A stretch of 64,000 bases of DNA from Saccharofermentans sp. (GCA_024688685.1 JAILDX010000034.1:41753-105752); one strand, 5' to 3'; counted from the stretch's first letter, positions 1 through 9,770 are shown. The notes: a model not told the origin generated them from the sequence alone. Program-made: numbers and translations.

Positions 1-809
1 TTATCGCCTGAAGGAACATAATCGCCTTCGAGTTCGTCATTGATGAGAACTGTCTTTGAAGGCATCGTCATGATCTCAACTGACGCAGAGGGCGCGTAAT
101 GACGGTATTTCATTCCGGGTGATCTGGGAGTCTCGCCTTCCTTTATGCTGTCGCCGAACCTTACGTCGCCGCATGTTTCTTTTATCATCGCTGCGGTAAC
201 CGCACCGGGTCTGAGGATTACCGGCACTTCACCGGTACAATCGACCACTGTCGATTCAAGGCCGTATAAACATTCGCCGCCATCTATGATTCCATAGACA
301 TAGCCGTCCATGTCATTCATTACATGCTCTGCCGTCGTCGGAGAAGGACTTCCCGACAGATTTGCGGAAGGTGCCGCTACGGGAACTCCGCACTCCTTAA
401 GGAATTCTGAAGCTGTCTCGCTGCCGGGCATCCTTATGCCTACCGTATCAAGTCCTGCAGTAACCTCGGAAGGGATCCTGTCACTCTTGGGCATTATGAC
501 TGTGATAGGTCCGGGCATGAACTTATCTATCAGTTTCTGAGCAACAGGAGTAATGCTGCTCACGCATTCTTCTATCTGATCCTTTGACGCGATATGGCAG
601 ATGAGCGGATTATCAGAAGGTCTTCCTTTTGCTTCGAAGATCCTGTTCACCGCATCTTTGTCATAGGCATTAGCACCTAATCCGTAAACTGTCTCAGTAG
701 GAAAACCTATTACCTCTCCACTCTTCAGATGAAGGGCGCAGTCCTTAATGCCTTCCGTGTCAGTCTGCTTCACATAAAGCGTCTTGTCGTACTTCTTAAT
801 CCTGTCCAT
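1..809 (-). CDS. Threonylcarbamoyl-AMP synthase (Sua5/YwlC), 3' end cut by window
   Basis: This enzyme makes L-threonylcarbamoyl-AMP from threonine, bicarbonate and ATP, the first step of t6A37 tRNA modification. The N-terminal part shows the YrdC/Sua5 signature GFPTETVYGLGANA followed by KGRPSDNPLICHIA, which binds nucleotide and RNA. The 269 codons present exceed a single YrdC domain, and the frame stays open at base 1, so this is the long form with a C-terminal Sua5 domain that continues outside the window. The ATG at 809 lies two bases after the prfA stop, as in the common Firmicutes prfA-sua5 pairing. Assignment is secure; only the C-terminus is unseen. Confidence 0.93.
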   Translation of the reverse strand, partial: MDRIKKYDKTLYVKQTDTEGIKDCALHLKSGEVIGFPTETVYGLGANAYDKDAVNRIFEAKGRPSDNPLICHIASKDQIEECVSSITPVAQKLIDKFMPGPITVIMPKSDRIPSEVTAGLDTVGIRMPGSETASEFLKECGVPVAAPSANLSGSPSPTTAEHVMNDMDGYVYGIIDGGECLYGLESTVVDCTGEVPVILRPGAVTAAMIKETCGDVRFGDSIKEGETPRSPGMKYRHYAPSASVEIMTMPSKTVLINDELEGDYVPSGD

Positions 810-811
810 TA

Positions 812-1903
812 TCAGTCGTCACTTTCGGTATTATCGTTTTTGAGTCCGTCTGTTGCGGCGGCTATGGTGAGCGCATCGATTATCTCGTCCAGCTCGCCTC
901 CCAGTATCGATTCAAGTTTATATAGTGTCAGTCCGATCCTGTGGTCGGTTACCCGTCCCTGATGGTAATTATAGGTCCTGATCCTTTCAGATCTGTCCCC
1001 TGTACCGACCTGGGATCTTCTGTCGCTGTCTATCGCATCCTTATCCTTCTGTCTGGCCATTTCCCAAAGCCTGCTCTGGAGAACGGCCATCGCCTTGTCC
1101 TTATTCTTTATCTGGCTTCTCTCGTCCTGACACTGAACTACAAGACCTGTCGGAAGATGCGTGATCCTTATCGCGGAATCGGTCTTGTTGATGTGCTGTC
1201 CGCCGGCACCCGAAGCCCTGTACCTGTCGATCTTGAGATCGTTCGGATTTATGACTACATCGGAAGCATCAGCCTCAGGCAGAACTGCGACCGTGCACGT
1301 TGACGTATGGATCCTTCCGCCTGATTCGGTGACCGGAACTCTCTGCACCCTGTGAACGCCGCTCTCGAACTTGAGCCTGCTGTATGCCCCGTAGCCTTCG
1401 ACTTCCATGACTATCTCTTTGTATCCGCCGAGCTCAGTCTTGTTCTCGTCGACAGTCCTTACGGAGAAACCGCGGATCGCCGCATAACCCGTATACATCT
1501 TCACGAGTGTCGCCGCAAAAAGAGCTGCCTCTTCGCCGCCTGCACCCGCTCTTATTTCCATGATTACGGAACGCTCATCTCTGATATCGCGCGGAGCAAG
1601 GATAATCTTTATCTCGTCCTCCAATGCTTCAATCTCGCTCTTTGCCTCTTCATATTCGGCAGCCGCAAGTTCCTTCATCTCAGGATCGGACTCGTTCTCG
1701 GATATCTCGAGAGCCTCTTCCATTCTCCTGACTGCATCGTTATAGAGCCTTATCTTCTCAGCCTTGGGAGTAAGATCTGCCAGCTCTTTGTTCAGGCGCA
1801 TATATTCCTTCATATCGGACGCAACAGAAGGATCGGACAGAGATACTGTTATCTCGTCCACTCTGTCTAATATCTGTCTTGTTCTCGATATATCAATTGC
1901 CAT
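812..1903 (-). CDS. prfA: Peptide chain release factor 1
   Basis: RF1 recognises UAA and UAG and triggers peptidyl-tRNA hydrolysis. The 363-residue product has the usual RF1 length and carries the catalytic GGQ motif in [14 protein letters not shown]. The open frame extends upstream to 1945, but the start [10 protein letters not shown] at 1903 is preferred: GGAAG lies about 8 bases upstream and RF1 proteins begin close to this point. The gene then overlaps the upstream membrane-protein gene by 11 bases, which suggests translational coupling. Sua5 follows after two bases. A separate RF3 gene (prfC) lies 8 kb away. Nothing odd was seen. Confidence 0.96.
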   Translation of the reverse strand: MAIDISRTRQILDRVDEITVSLSDPSVASDMKEYMRLNKELADLTPKAEKIRLYNDAVRRMEEALEISENESDPEMKELAAAEYEEAKSEIEALEDEIKIILAPRDIRDERSVIMEIRAGAGGEEAALFAATLVKMYTGYAAIRGFSVRTVDENKTELGGYKEIVMEVEGYGAYSRLKFESGVHRVQRVPVTESGGRIHTSTCTVAVLPEADASDVVINPNDLKIDRYRASGAGGQHINKTDSAIRITHLPTGLVVQCQDERSQIKNKDKAMAVLQSRLWEMARQKDKDAIDSDRRSQVGTGDRSERIRTYNYHQGRVTDHRIGLTLYKLESILGGELDEIIDALTIAAATDGLKNDNTESDD

Positions 1904-2552
1904 CGTTATTCTCTTCCGTATTTTCTTCTGTGTTCTCTGCCGCAATGTCGTCGATTAAATAGTTGATCAGAGTGAGAGAACTGTCCCCGTTTTCAGAACC
2001 GTCCCCAAATCTTGCTGATCCGGCGGGAAGGCTGTAGGCCATCATCTCACCTTCCGCAAACTTCTGCTTGGGAAGTATCAGAAAATCACGGAAGGATTGT
2101 ATCGCATCCTGTCCCATAATAACAGTCTTTACACCGTTATCCATGAAGCATTCCCTTATGACCGCATACTCCTCGTCAGTCAGAACTTTGCCGTTGATCA
2201 CAATATACAGATGTTCAGCATATGTAACAGGGACCCTTTCCTCGATTACGTTACCGGTCTCGTCCTTCCTGATCGTATGGAACTCCGGACTCTTGAGCGG
2301 CATATTATCGCGCGTTGCCCCTTCGCATAGAACGACCTTTTCCGAGATGATCCCGAGTTCTTCCGGATAGTCTCCGATCCAGTAAAGAGTTACATCATTC
2401 TCAAGGAACTTGTTATACCTCTCCTGCACCGCTTGACTCTCTCTTGCATCTGCACCGGTGACGGCAATTTTCTTTGCCATCAGTGATAATCCGATAACAC
2501 TGAAAAGGATTATCAGGAGTATGATCAATACCGCAAAATATCTGTCTTTCAT
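1893..2552 (-). CDS. Single-pass membrane protein of unknown function, with an embedded repeat
   Basis: The family is not recognised. The 219-residue product starts with a short basic stretch and one strong membrane helix (about residues 5-25), followed by a soluble domain presumably outside the cell. The C-terminus is rich in Glu and Asn ([13 protein letters not shown]). The start at 2552 overlaps the SseB-like gene by 4 bases, and prfA begins inside its 3' end, so the genes are cotranscribed. The unusual point is a stretch at 1976-2010 that matches the dispersed GGGGACGGTTCTG repeat. It is read in frame as roughly [12 protein letters not shown], so part of this C-terminus appears to be repeat-derived. 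Reality as a gene is likely; function is open. Confidence 0.7.
   Translation of the reverse strand: MKDRYFAVLIILLIILFSVIGLSLMAKKIAVTGADARESQAVQERYNKFLENDVTLYWIGDYPEELGIISEKVVLCEGATRDNMPLKSPEFHTIRKDETGNVIEERVPVTYAEHLYIVINGKVLTDEEYAVIRECFMDNGVKTVIMGQDAIQSFRDFLILPKQKFAEGEMMAYSLPAGSARFGDGSENGDSSLTLINYLIDDIAAENTEENTEENNDGN
1976..2010 (-). repeat. GGGGACGGTTCTG repeat fragment inside a coding sequence
   Basis: Read on the minus strand, 35 bases match the first part of the intergenic element at 39106-39140, including GGGGACGGTTCTGAAAAC and GGGACAGTTCT, with one substitution in the shared core. Other copies lie directly after stop codons, whereas this one is translated within the 219-residue membrane protein. 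It may be a recent insertion that stayed in frame or a source for the element. Confidence 0.75.
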
Positions 2553-3274
2553 CTGGTAATAAACGGCTTAACGCCCTCTATGACCTTTCCTGCGAAATCA
2601 TCCTCCGACGATGCACAAACAAGATCGAGACCGTCGAGATACGGCTTGATAAAATTGCTGAATGTCTCGTGGACATATTCCTTTGTCTCTTTATAATCGC
2701 CTTCAAGGATAAACAGCCAGCTGAGCGTTCCGTTCTTATTGACGCGCATCAGTCTTACCCATATCTTATTTACCTTCGGCTCGACCTTAAGATACTCCTC
2801 GAGCATCTCTCTGAGCTTTGCGGGATAATGATCAGGTTCGCCGACCTTTGCCGTGTCATCACCACCGTGCATCATGTCGCTTATCATGGAAAGCATCTCT
2901 TTCCCGAAAAGGACTTCCTCAAGGCCGGGATTCACCACGAAACCTTCAACCGACGCATTTGCAAGACACGCCTCTATCAGTTCATCAAAGTTCGAGATAA
3001 CTCCGTATAAAGGCTTTCCTTCTGATCTGACCTCATAACTCTTCGTGTCAGCATATACGACCATGAAGTTCTGTCCCGAGGAATTACTCATTGCCTGAAA
3101 GCTGACTGCGCCTTCATCTGCGATAACGAGCGGGACGATGAACTTTGATACTGCCGCCTCCTTAAGAAGGTCAGTCATATTTGTCTCTGACGGATCGATC
3201 CTGACATCGTTCATCAGCGCGTTCAGTTTTTTGTTGTCAACAGTTTCCTTGAGGATGTATTGTTCTTTATCCAT
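2549..3274 (-). CDS. SseB-family protein
   Basis: The 241-residue protein has an N-terminal SseB-type domain (about 30-130), seen in IVPLVIADEGAVSFQAMS, a FDELIEACL segment and EGFVVNPG. A C-terminal SseB-like region (about 140-241) contains KVNKIWVRLMRVNKNGTLSW and LFILEGDY. SseB was named for enhanced serine sensitivity in E. coli, but its biochemical role is unknown; relatives also appear near secretion and polymorphic-toxin loci. The start has GGGAG about 7 bases upstream. It follows the AEC transporter by 20 bases and overlaps the next gene by 4 bases, so it sits in the middle of a minus-strand operon. The family call is fairly sure; function is not. Confidence 0.75.
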   Translation of the reverse strand: MDKEQYILKETVDNKKLNALMNDVRIDPSETNMTDLLKEAAVSKFIVPLVIADEGAVSFQAMSNSSGQNFMVVYADTKSYEVRSEGKPLYGVISNFDELIEACLANASVEGFVVNPGLEEVLFGKEMLSMISDMMHGGDDTAKVGEPDHYPAKLREMLEEYLKVEPKVNKIWVRLMRVNKNGTLSWLFILEGDYKETKEYVHETFSNFIKPYLDGLDLVCASSEDDFAGKVIEGVKPFITR

Positions 3275-3294
3275 TTCTTATCTCCCGTGATTAA

Positions 3295-4221
3295 TTAGAA
3301 AAACTTACTGCAGAGGAATACAAAAACAGGCAGCGTTATCATCATAAATAAAAAGCTCATGATAACTGTCCTTGCCGCGAACTTGGGCGCCGTATTCTCC
3401 CTCTCGGCTATAAGCACATTCATTATTCCGCAGGGCATTGCAGTCATCATTACGATAACCGAAGCTGTCTCTGTCATCATGGGTATCATCATCTTTACCG
3501 CATAGATGAACACGAACGTCACACCCGGAAGAATGATAAGTCTCAGAAAAGAGACCATAAGTGACTTGCGGTCCGTGAAGAACTTTTTCAGATCTATGGT
3601 TGAGATAATGGAGCCTGTGATTATCATTGCAAGAGGGATCGTCATATCACCTACGAGATTGATCGTCTCGAGTATGAATGACGGCATCCTCCACGGTATT
3701 ACAAACAGGATTATCGCAAGTATCGAAGCCGCTGACACCGTATTGAACAAGAGTTCTCTCGGCTTGAACTTCTTGCCTGATAAAGTGTGTACACCAAATG
3801 TGTAAAAGAACACATTGTACAGGATGTTGAAGATAGCTCCGAGAAGCAGACCCGATGCGCCGAACAGAGCATCCATAAGCGGCAGTCCCAGGAATCCAGT
3901 ATTGGCAAAGATGACCGTTGTTCTCATGACGCGCGCTTCGTCCGACGATACCTTTGACTTGCGCATTATCATACGCATTATAAAAAGTGTCGTGCAGTAG
4001 TAGAGTGTCGCAACGATCGCAACACCGAGCATTCCCATCATGAGTTTGGGAGAGAACTCGTACTGGCTTGACGCGATAATGGAAAACGGCAGTACAGCCT
4101 GAAGAAGTATCTCGGTAAGAGACTTCTCAGTCCTCTCATCGATGACTCTCGATTTGCGCAGAACAAATCCTAAAACGGCACATACTACTATCTTAAAAAG
4201 AGTGATGTATATCTGACTCAT
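3295..4221 (-). CDS. AEC-family (auxin efflux carrier-like) transporter
   Basis: A 308-residue polytopic membrane protein with about eight to ten hydrophobic helices. It fits the AEC/MleP family, which moves organic acids or other small anions. Typical features are the N-terminal helix with GFVLRKSRVIDE, the segment TVIFANTGFLGLPLMDALFG in the first half, and TAMPCGIMNVLIAERE in the second half, whose broken helices form the transport centre. Its start overlaps the glpK stop by 4 bases, so it is coupled to glycerol kinase. The substrate cannot be deduced; the glpK and malQ context suggests carbon metabolism, which is only inference. Confidence 0.85.
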   Translation of the reverse strand: MSQIYITLFKIVVCAVLGFVLRKSRVIDERTEKSLTEILLQAVLPFSIIASSQYEFSPKLMMGMLGVAIVATLYYCTTLFIMRMIMRKSKVSSDEARVMRTTVIFANTGFLGLPLMDALFGASGLLLGAIFNILYNVFFYTFGVHTLSGKKFKPRELLFNTVSAASILAIILFVIPWRMPSFILETINLVGDMTIPLAMIITGSIISTIDLKKFFTDRKSLMVSFLRLIILPGVTFVFIYAVKMMIPMMTETASVIVMMTAMPCGIMNVLIAERENTAPKFAARTVIMSFLFMMITLPVFVFLCSKFF

Positions 4222-5735
4222 GTGGCAAGCGCCGTCCTTACAGAAGCCTTATAACCATTCATCTTCGTCGATACTTCGTATGCCGACATTGACGGTTCGT
4301 ATGACTTCTTTGACCTGTAAAGTTCTTTCAGCATATCTGCTGACTCAAAGAATCCGCATGTAAGTCCTGCGAGGAGACCGACACCCATCGCAGTCATCTC
4401 GTCCGACTGGGCGCGTGTGATCGTTATTCCGAGCAGATCGGACTGGAGCTGCATGAGAAAATCACTTGCACAGACTCCACCGTCAACCTTCATCATCTTT
4501 GCGGATATTCCCGTATCGTCAGTCATAAGATTGACGAGTTCAGTTACCTGATAAGCGATCGATTCAACAGATGCTCTTACTATCTGTGCCCTTCCGGTTC
4601 CCCTTGTAAGGCCGGTAAGAATACCTCTGACATCAGCATTCCAGTACGGCGCTCCGAGTCCCGTAAAAGCAGGAACAAGATAAACGCCGCCTGTATCCTC
4701 AATCGAATAGCATATCGGATCAACATCAGACGGCTTCTCGATCATCTTCATCTCATCCTTGAGCCAGCTGATAACAGAACCTCCCTGGAAAACACTTCCC
4801 TCGAGCGCATAATATGTAACGCCGTTCATCGACCAAGCCGCTGATGTAAGGAGTCCGGACTTGGAGAATACAGGCTTTGTTCCCACATTCATAAGAGTAA
4901 AGCAGCCAGTTCCATATGTCGTCTTACATTCACCTTCGTGAAGCGCGTTCTGACCGAACAATGCCGCAGGTTGGTCGCCCGCAACACCAGTTATATGCAC
5001 GCCGTTAAGAGTGAGCAGAAGCTCGATCTCCTTCTCCTTGAGATCAAAATCCGAGAGATCCTCTTTGTTAAGATCGACCGCTCCATAATCACTGCACGAA
5101 GGCATCGGCTTAGCGAGCCTGTCCCTTCTTACTCCAAAAAGTTCAAGAAGCTCATAATCATAATCAAGCTTCTTAATATCAAACAGCATCGTTCTTGAGC
5201 AGTTAGAATAATCGGATGCGAACACCTTTTTGCCGGTAAGACGGTAAACAAGATATCCGTCAACAGTACCCAGCAGACAGTCTGCCGATTCAGGCACATT
5301 CTCGTGTATCCACAGCATCTTTGTCGCGGAGAAATAAGGATCGACCTTAAGCCCCGTCGTATCGCAGATCTTCTGCTCGAAGTTCTTTATCTCAGTTCTT
5401 CGGCAGATCTCGGAAGTCCTTCTGCACTGCCATACGATCGCGTTATAGGGTGTGGCACATGTCTCCTCATCAAAAGCAATAGTTGTCTCTCTCTGATTTG
5501 TGATACCGATACCGTCGATATCTCTTACCGCAAAAGGATTCTCGCTTATGACATTAACGATTGCTTTCAGTACCGAAAAATATATCTCCTGCGGATCATG
5601 CTCAACAAAACCCGGACCCGGATAGATCTGCTTTATCGGCACCGGCGTACCTGCAGTCAGGACTCCGTTCTTCTCAAGAAGAAAGGCCTTGGTCGAAGTT
5701 GTTCCCTGATCGATGCAAAGGATATATCTGCCCAT
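4218..5735 (-). CDS. glpK: Glycerol kinase
   Basis: An FGGY-family kinase that converts glycerol and ATP to sn-glycerol-3-phosphate. The 505-residue length matches GlpK. The N-terminal phosphate-binding loop is CIDQGTTSTKAFLL. The glycerol-site segments GITNQRETT and NAIVWQCRRT are intact, and GTGCFTLMNVG forms the ATP-site loop. The C-terminal half has the FGGY signature region DGGVCASDFLMQLQSDLLG. No glycerol facilitator or glpD lies nearby in the window, and malQ ends 6 bases upstream, so the gene serves in a mixed carbohydrate operon. The short leader has AGGT before the ATG. Confidence 0.95.
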   Translation of the reverse strand: MGRYILCIDQGTTSTKAFLLEKNGVLTAGTPVPIKQIYPGPGFVEHDPQEIYFSVLKAIVNVISENPFAVRDIDGIGITNQRETTIAFDEETCATPYNAIVWQCRRTSEICRRTEIKNFEQKICDTTGLKVDPYFSATKMLWIHENVPESADCLLGTVDGYLVYRLTGKKVFASDYSNCSRTMLFDIKKLDYDYELLELFGVRRDRLAKPMPSCSDYGAVDLNKEDLSDFDLKEKEIELLLTLNGVHITGVAGDQPAALFGQNALHEGECKTTYGTGCFTLMNVGTKPVFSKSGLLTSAAWSMNGVTYYALEGSVFQGGSVISWLKDEMKMIEKPSDVDPICYSIEDTGGVYLVPAFTGLGAPYWNADVRGILTGLTRGTGRAQIVRASVESIAYQVTELVNLMTDDTGISAKMMKVDGGVCASDFLMQLQSDLLGITITRAQSDEMTAMGVGLLAGLTCGFFESADMLKELYRSKKSYEPSMSAYEVSTKMNGYKASVRTALAT

Positions 5736-5740
5736 AATGA

Positions 5741-7318
5741 TTACCTGAAATAGATCCTGTTAAGATTTCTGTACCAGTCATTATCGATGCCGTCGAGATC
5801 TTCTTTTGTAAACCTTACGCGCCAGTTGCCTGTCGGAGTTCCGGGAGTATTCATTCTCGTATCTCCGCCATATCCGAGCATATCCTGGATAGGAATGATG
5901 ACAACGTCAGCGTGGCTCATCCAGAGTGTCTTTATGATCGCACGGCACGACTTGCTTCCAGTACCGCCGTCACCCCAGTTATCGCCTTCGAAACCGCAGT
6001 ACTCAAGACAGCACTTACGCACATTCTCCGGGGAATCCCAGAGCCATCCGAGGAGCGTATTGTTATCGTGGGTTCCTGTATATGCAACGCAGTTATCCGT
6101 AAAATTGTGGGGCAGGAATGAGCTGTTGTCACCGGGATTGAATGCGAACTCCATGACGCGCATTCCCGGGATATGCACATTGGCCATAAACTCAGCCAGA
6201 TCAGGTGTGATCTCACCGAGATCCTCAGCAATGAGTCTTGACCTGTCACCAAACTTCTTGTCGAGAACCTCAAAGAACTCGAGTCCGGGTCCCTTCATCC
6301 ATGCACCCTCTCTTGCAGTCTTCGCATTTGCTTCGACTTCCCAGTATGAAGAGAACGCACGGAAGTGGTCGATCCTGAGATAATCGTAGAGCTTGTAGCT
6401 CTCTTCGATACGGCTCATCCACCACTTGTAGCCGTCCTTCTTATGCTTGTCCCAGTCGTAGATGGGGTTGCCCCAAAGCTGTCCGTCAACACTGAAATAA
6501 TCCGGCGGAACACCTGCGACCTTGTCAAAGATCAGAGCTTCCTGCTTTACCTTCGGCGTATCCTTATCCTTCGCATAAGCCTTCTCGTAATCCTTCAGGA
6601 GCTTCTCCACCTTCTTGGGATCTGCCATCTTGAACTGCTCTCTCGCACCCCAGACATCCGCAGAATCTCCCGAAACATATATAGGCATATCACCAATGAT
6701 CGCGATGCCGCAGTCATTGATCTCCTTCTTCACTGCTGTCCACTCTTCCATGAAGATATACTGTACAAAAGCATGGAACTTATAGTTGTCTGTATCCCTG
6801 ACCTTGGCAACGGCTGAAGGCTCACAGTTCTTGAGAGCTTCATCCTTCCATTCCCACCATGCCTGCTGGTAGTTGTCATCCTTGATAGCCTGATATACGG
6901 CAACATCGTCAGCCCACTTGTTCTTCTTGATGAACTCGCTGACCTTCTTCATAAGATCTGCATCAGCGCGGCTGTATGCTTTCCTCAGCATATCTTCCTT
7001 ATTGCCTCGGAGGAAATCATAATCGATCCTCCACTTATTTACATTGTATTCGTATCCGACGACTTCATCTGCCGTAAGAAGGCCTCTCTTCATAAGTCTT
7101 CTCGGATCGATAAACATCCAGTTGCCTGCAAAAGCTGAAAAACTCTGGTAAGGCGAATCGCCCATACCGGGATATGTGAAAGGAAGTACCTGCCAGTACC
7201 TCATCCCCTGCTTCTGAAGCTGCTTTGCAAAGCTGATTGCCTCCTCTCCGAATACTCCGATACCAAACGGTCCGGGCAGTGATGAGATGTGCATCAGCAC
7301 TCCGCCGCCTCTTCTCAT
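5741..7318 (-). CDS. malQ: 4-alpha-glucanotransferase (amylomaltase)
   Basis: A GH77 disproportionating enzyme that moves glucan chains between maltodextrins, acting in the cytoplasm in starch, maltodextrin or glycogen metabolism. The 525-residue protein begins with RRGGGVLMHISSLPGPFGIG, typical of MalQ. It shows the nucleophile region DYLRIDHFRAF, the acid/base region LIAEDLGEITPDL and the transition-state Asp in YTGTHDNNTLLGW. A GGGGG ribosome site precedes the ATG. It is the first gene of the run malQ-glpK-AEC-sseB-like, with a possible -10 (TATAAT on the minus strand, 7360-7365) in the 54-base gap upstream. Assignment is secure. Confidence 0.95.
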   Translation of the reverse strand: MRRGGGVLMHISSLPGPFGIGVFGEEAISFAKQLQKQGMRYWQVLPFTYPGMGDSPYQSFSAFAGNWMFIDPRRLMKRGLLTADEVVGYEYNVNKWRIDYDFLRGNKEDMLRKAYSRADADLMKKVSEFIKKNKWADDVAVYQAIKDDNYQQAWWEWKDEALKNCEPSAVAKVRDTDNYKFHAFVQYIFMEEWTAVKKEINDCGIAIIGDMPIYVSGDSADVWGAREQFKMADPKKVEKLLKDYEKAYAKDKDTPKVKQEALIFDKVAGVPPDYFSVDGQLWGNPIYDWDKHKKDGYKWWMSRIEESYKLYDYLRIDHFRAFSSYWEVEANAKTAREGAWMKGPGLEFFEVLDKKFGDRSRLIAEDLGEITPDLAEFMANVHIPGMRVMEFAFNPGDNSSFLPHNFTDNCVAYTGTHDNNTLLGWLWDSPENVRKCCLEYCGFEGDNWGDGGTGSKSCRAIIKTLWMSHADVVIIPIQDMLGYGGDTRMNTPGTPTGNWRVRFTKEDLDGIDNDWYRNLNRIYFR

Positions 7319-7372
7319 TGGTTTGTCCCCCTGTTATTTATAATATGGTCAACTTACATATTATATCACTAA

Positions 7373-8467
7373 TTAGGGCATTCCCAATATATCGCAAATA
7401 TTATTGACAGTTTCCGCGGCAACATCTTCATCCATGTTAAGGAACGACATAATGTATGCGGAATCGCCTTCTGCGTAGAGATTGTATGAGGCAGACATGT
7501 ATGGGTCTGTGATCTTGTATTTCGAGAACAGGATACCGTCCTCTTCTCCCTCATCGATAAGAGTAACGGTGGAAGCATCCCCTCTCGCCGCAATATCTGC
7601 TCTCATAGAATCATAGAAATCCATCGCCTCATTCTCGGAATTGCAGACGACTCTCATGACGACGAACCTGCTCGCACGCTCATCGCCGGGATCGGAATCG
7701 ACCGAATAGAAAATGTCAGCACCGATGACATCGCTGTACATCGCAAGACGCTCCTCGTCCAGAACACCCGCGATATCCTTGAAGTCATCCGTATGGACAT
7801 AGAAACAGCCCTGACGGTCGATCACATTTCCGAGGTCAAAATCAGAAGCGGATATCTCCTCTGCATTAAGGTCGTTCTTAAGTTCGGGGATCCTCTCTTC
7901 AGGCGCGAGCTTCGCATTGCAGTCGTAGGAACTTATATCGGGAGCAGGAATATCCAGCAGCTCGCAGAGCGTGCTGATCTTATCAGTATAGCCGTTATTC
8001 TTGAACTCGTGACCAGTCAGGACAAACACGTAATTCCCTTCAAGATAAACTGCTGTTGACTCAGCATTCAGACGCCGGAAAGAATCGATAAACGCATACT
8101 GAATATCGCCGTCTGAAGAGCTCTCGTTCTCACCTGTTCTCTCATCGTAAAAAGCCTGCGCTTCATCGGCATTCTCAAAGACGGAAAGCTCACCTTTTAT
8201 ATCGAGAAAACCGCCGTCTTCATCATCGAAACGCTGCACAAAAAGAACACCTGAATCATCCCTCGCAAACATGCCCGCGATAAGTGCTCTCTCATTGTGA
8301 AACTGGTCTTCTATCTCTTCTCTCGAATCGTATTCCTCACTGTCATATTCCGTCAGTGCGGCGCAGAGTTTATCAGGAGACAGCCTGCTCTTGTCACCGT
8401 CTCCGAAACACCCTGCGGCGATCACCGCAAAAGTGAGGATCAAAGCTGCTATGAATGCCCTTCTCAC
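7373..8467 (-). CDS. Lipoprotein, paralogue of the adjacent upstream lipoprotein
   Basis: Family not recognised. The 364-residue product starts with a lipoprotein signal peptide ending in VIAAGC, so it should be anchored outside the membrane. Shortly after the lipobox come LCAALTEYDSEEYDSREE and NERALIAGMF, which match the neighbouring 406-residue protein (FFSACDEYDSEEYESISE, NKRALIAGMY). Further shared landmarks are LTGHEFKNNGYTDK with LIGYEYRNNGLDDY, LLDIPAPD with IMDIPAPD, and a C-terminal decapeptide ending GLP or GMP. The start is a GTG directly after the neighbour's TAA, with GGGG about 9 bases upstream. The two arose by tandem duplication followed by strong divergence. Confidence 0.8.
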   Translation of the reverse strand: MRRAFIAALILTFAVIAAGCFGDGDKSRLSPDKLCAALTEYDSEEYDSREEIEDQFHNERALIAGMFARDDSGVLFVQRFDDEDGGFLDIKGELSVFENADEAQAFYDERTGENESSSDGDIQYAFIDSFRRLNAESTAVYLEGNYVFVLTGHEFKNNGYTDKISTLCELLDIPAPDISSYDCNAKLAPEERIPELKNDLNAEEISASDFDLGNVIDRQGCFYVHTDDFKDIAGVLDEERLAMYSDVIGADIFYSVDSDPGDERASRFVVMRVVCNSENEAMDFYDSMRADIAARGDASTVTLIDEGEEDGILFSKYKITDPYMSASYNLYAEGDSAYIMSFLNMDEDVAAETVNNICDILGMP

Positions 8468-9688
8468 TTACGGAAGCCCCATCACATCAGAGATCTCATC
8501 AGAGCCGTCATTGGTTGTGGCAACAATGTAAACAGATTCATTCTCGCGATAAACACTATAAAAAATATGATCGCTCAGGCTTGCTTTGAAGAATGAGATA
8601 CCATCCCGTTCACCGGAATCAACAACATCAGTCATTCCGCCCATGCTGAGCGAGTCAGTCAGAGTATTATAGATCTCTTCAGAAAAAGTCTTATCTTCAG
8701 TTTTATACTCCGTGATCATCAGATAATTGCCGATTAATCGTGACGATCTTGATGATTCATATATAACCCTCATCTCGGTGATTCCGGAAGCTATACTTGG
8801 ATCTATAGAAGGTACAAAAAAGCCGGAAACATCAATCTCATCCGTGATGTAGTAAATAACGTCAACATCAGGAGAAGAAGCCAGTCTTGCGGCAAAATCC
8901 TCAGGATCTATCTCCTCGGCATCCAGGTAATCGACAGCAGTCATAAACCTGTCTTCCACCTCATCGTTCGCCGATGCCGTATCGATATCCGACAGGTCAG
9001 GAGCAGGAATATCCATTATCTCACAGAACTCGTCAAAATAATCATCCAGACCGTTGTTCCTGTACTCGTAACCAATAAGAACGAGAACGGAATCACCATC
9101 TATATAAGCGCTGTAAACAGTCGCCTGACGCCTCTTCAAAAGAACAGTTACCGTACACTCAAGTTTATCGTCTGAAGCATAGTCCAGAGTCTTTGTTGTA
9201 TCCTCATCCTGATCTGCTGTATCGCTGAAACGCTCGTTGCATTTGCGGTAGTATTTCCACGCATCATCCTCATTGCCGAGATCAACGGAAACCCCTGCGA
9301 AAATGATCTTCCCTTTATCGTCCTCCTCCTCACTCTGAATGAATGCTGTCATCGATTCCGCATTCTTTGAATAAAGGTCATAGAAAACATCATTCCCGAT
9401 ATCGCTCAGACACTCCTCTAATGCATCACTCTCAACGACATGACGCATCTCCTTGCCCTCTGCCTTTATATACATTCCGGCTATCAGGGCACGCTTGTTA
9501 TCAAGCTCATCCTCAAGTTCGGATATCGACTCATACTCCTCCGAATCATACTCATCACAGGCACTGAAAAAACGCTGCGGGGACACCCTGCTCTCTTTTG
9601 AAAAAAGCGAGCATCCGGAGGTCATTTCCATCATAACCGACACTGCCGAAACCGCCAAAAATAAAGCGATCGCCTTATATTTTCTCAT
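8468..9688 (-). CDS. Lipoprotein, first gene of a tandem paralogous pair
   Basis: Family not recognised. The 406-residue product has a lipoprotein signal peptide with the lipid-modified Cys in MEMTSGCSLF. The extracellular part is strongly acidic and Tyr-rich. It appears to hold two similar halves, each with an NDVFYDLYSK- or DEIDVSGF-type segment, but this is only a visual impression. GGGAGGG lies 7 bases before the ATG, and a minus-strand -10 TATAAT at 9712-9717 suggests that transcription of the pair begins here, divergent from prfC. Its paralogue follows with no gap. Confidence 0.8.
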   Translation of the reverse strand: MRKYKAIALFLAVSAVSVMMEMTSGCSLFSKESRVSPQRFFSACDEYDSEEYESISELEDELDNKRALIAGMYIKAEGKEMRHVVESDALEECLSDIGNDVFYDLYSKNAESMTAFIQSEEEDDKGKIIFAGVSVDLGNEDDAWKYYRKCNERFSDTADQDEDTTKTLDYASDDKLECTVTVLLKRRQATVYSAYIDGDSVLVLIGYEYRNNGLDDYFDEFCEIMDIPAPDLSDIDTASANDEVEDRFMTAVDYLDAEEIDPEDFAARLASSPDVDVIYYITDEIDVSGFFVPSIDPSIASGITEMRVIYESSRSSRLIGNYLMITEYKTEDKTFSEEIYNTLTDSLSMGGMTDVVDSGERDGISFFKASLSDHIFYSVYRENESVYIVATTNDGSDEISDVMGLP

Positions 9689-9711
9689 GATTTATCCCTC
9701 CCAACTATCCT

Positions 9712-9733
9712 ATTATATCAAATGTGCTATAAT
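9712..9733. promoter_or_regulatory. Divergent -10 elements between lipoprotein pair and prfC
   Basis: In the 82-base intergenic region a TATAAT lies on the plus strand at 9728-9733, ahead of prfC (which has AAAGGA before its ATG). A TATAAT on the minus strand (plus bases 9712-9717) lies ahead of the lipoprotein pair. No convincing -35 hexamers were found for either. Confidence 0.5.
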
Positions 9734-9770
9734 ACTTCATTGCAAATAATAGTATAAAGGAAATACCATC

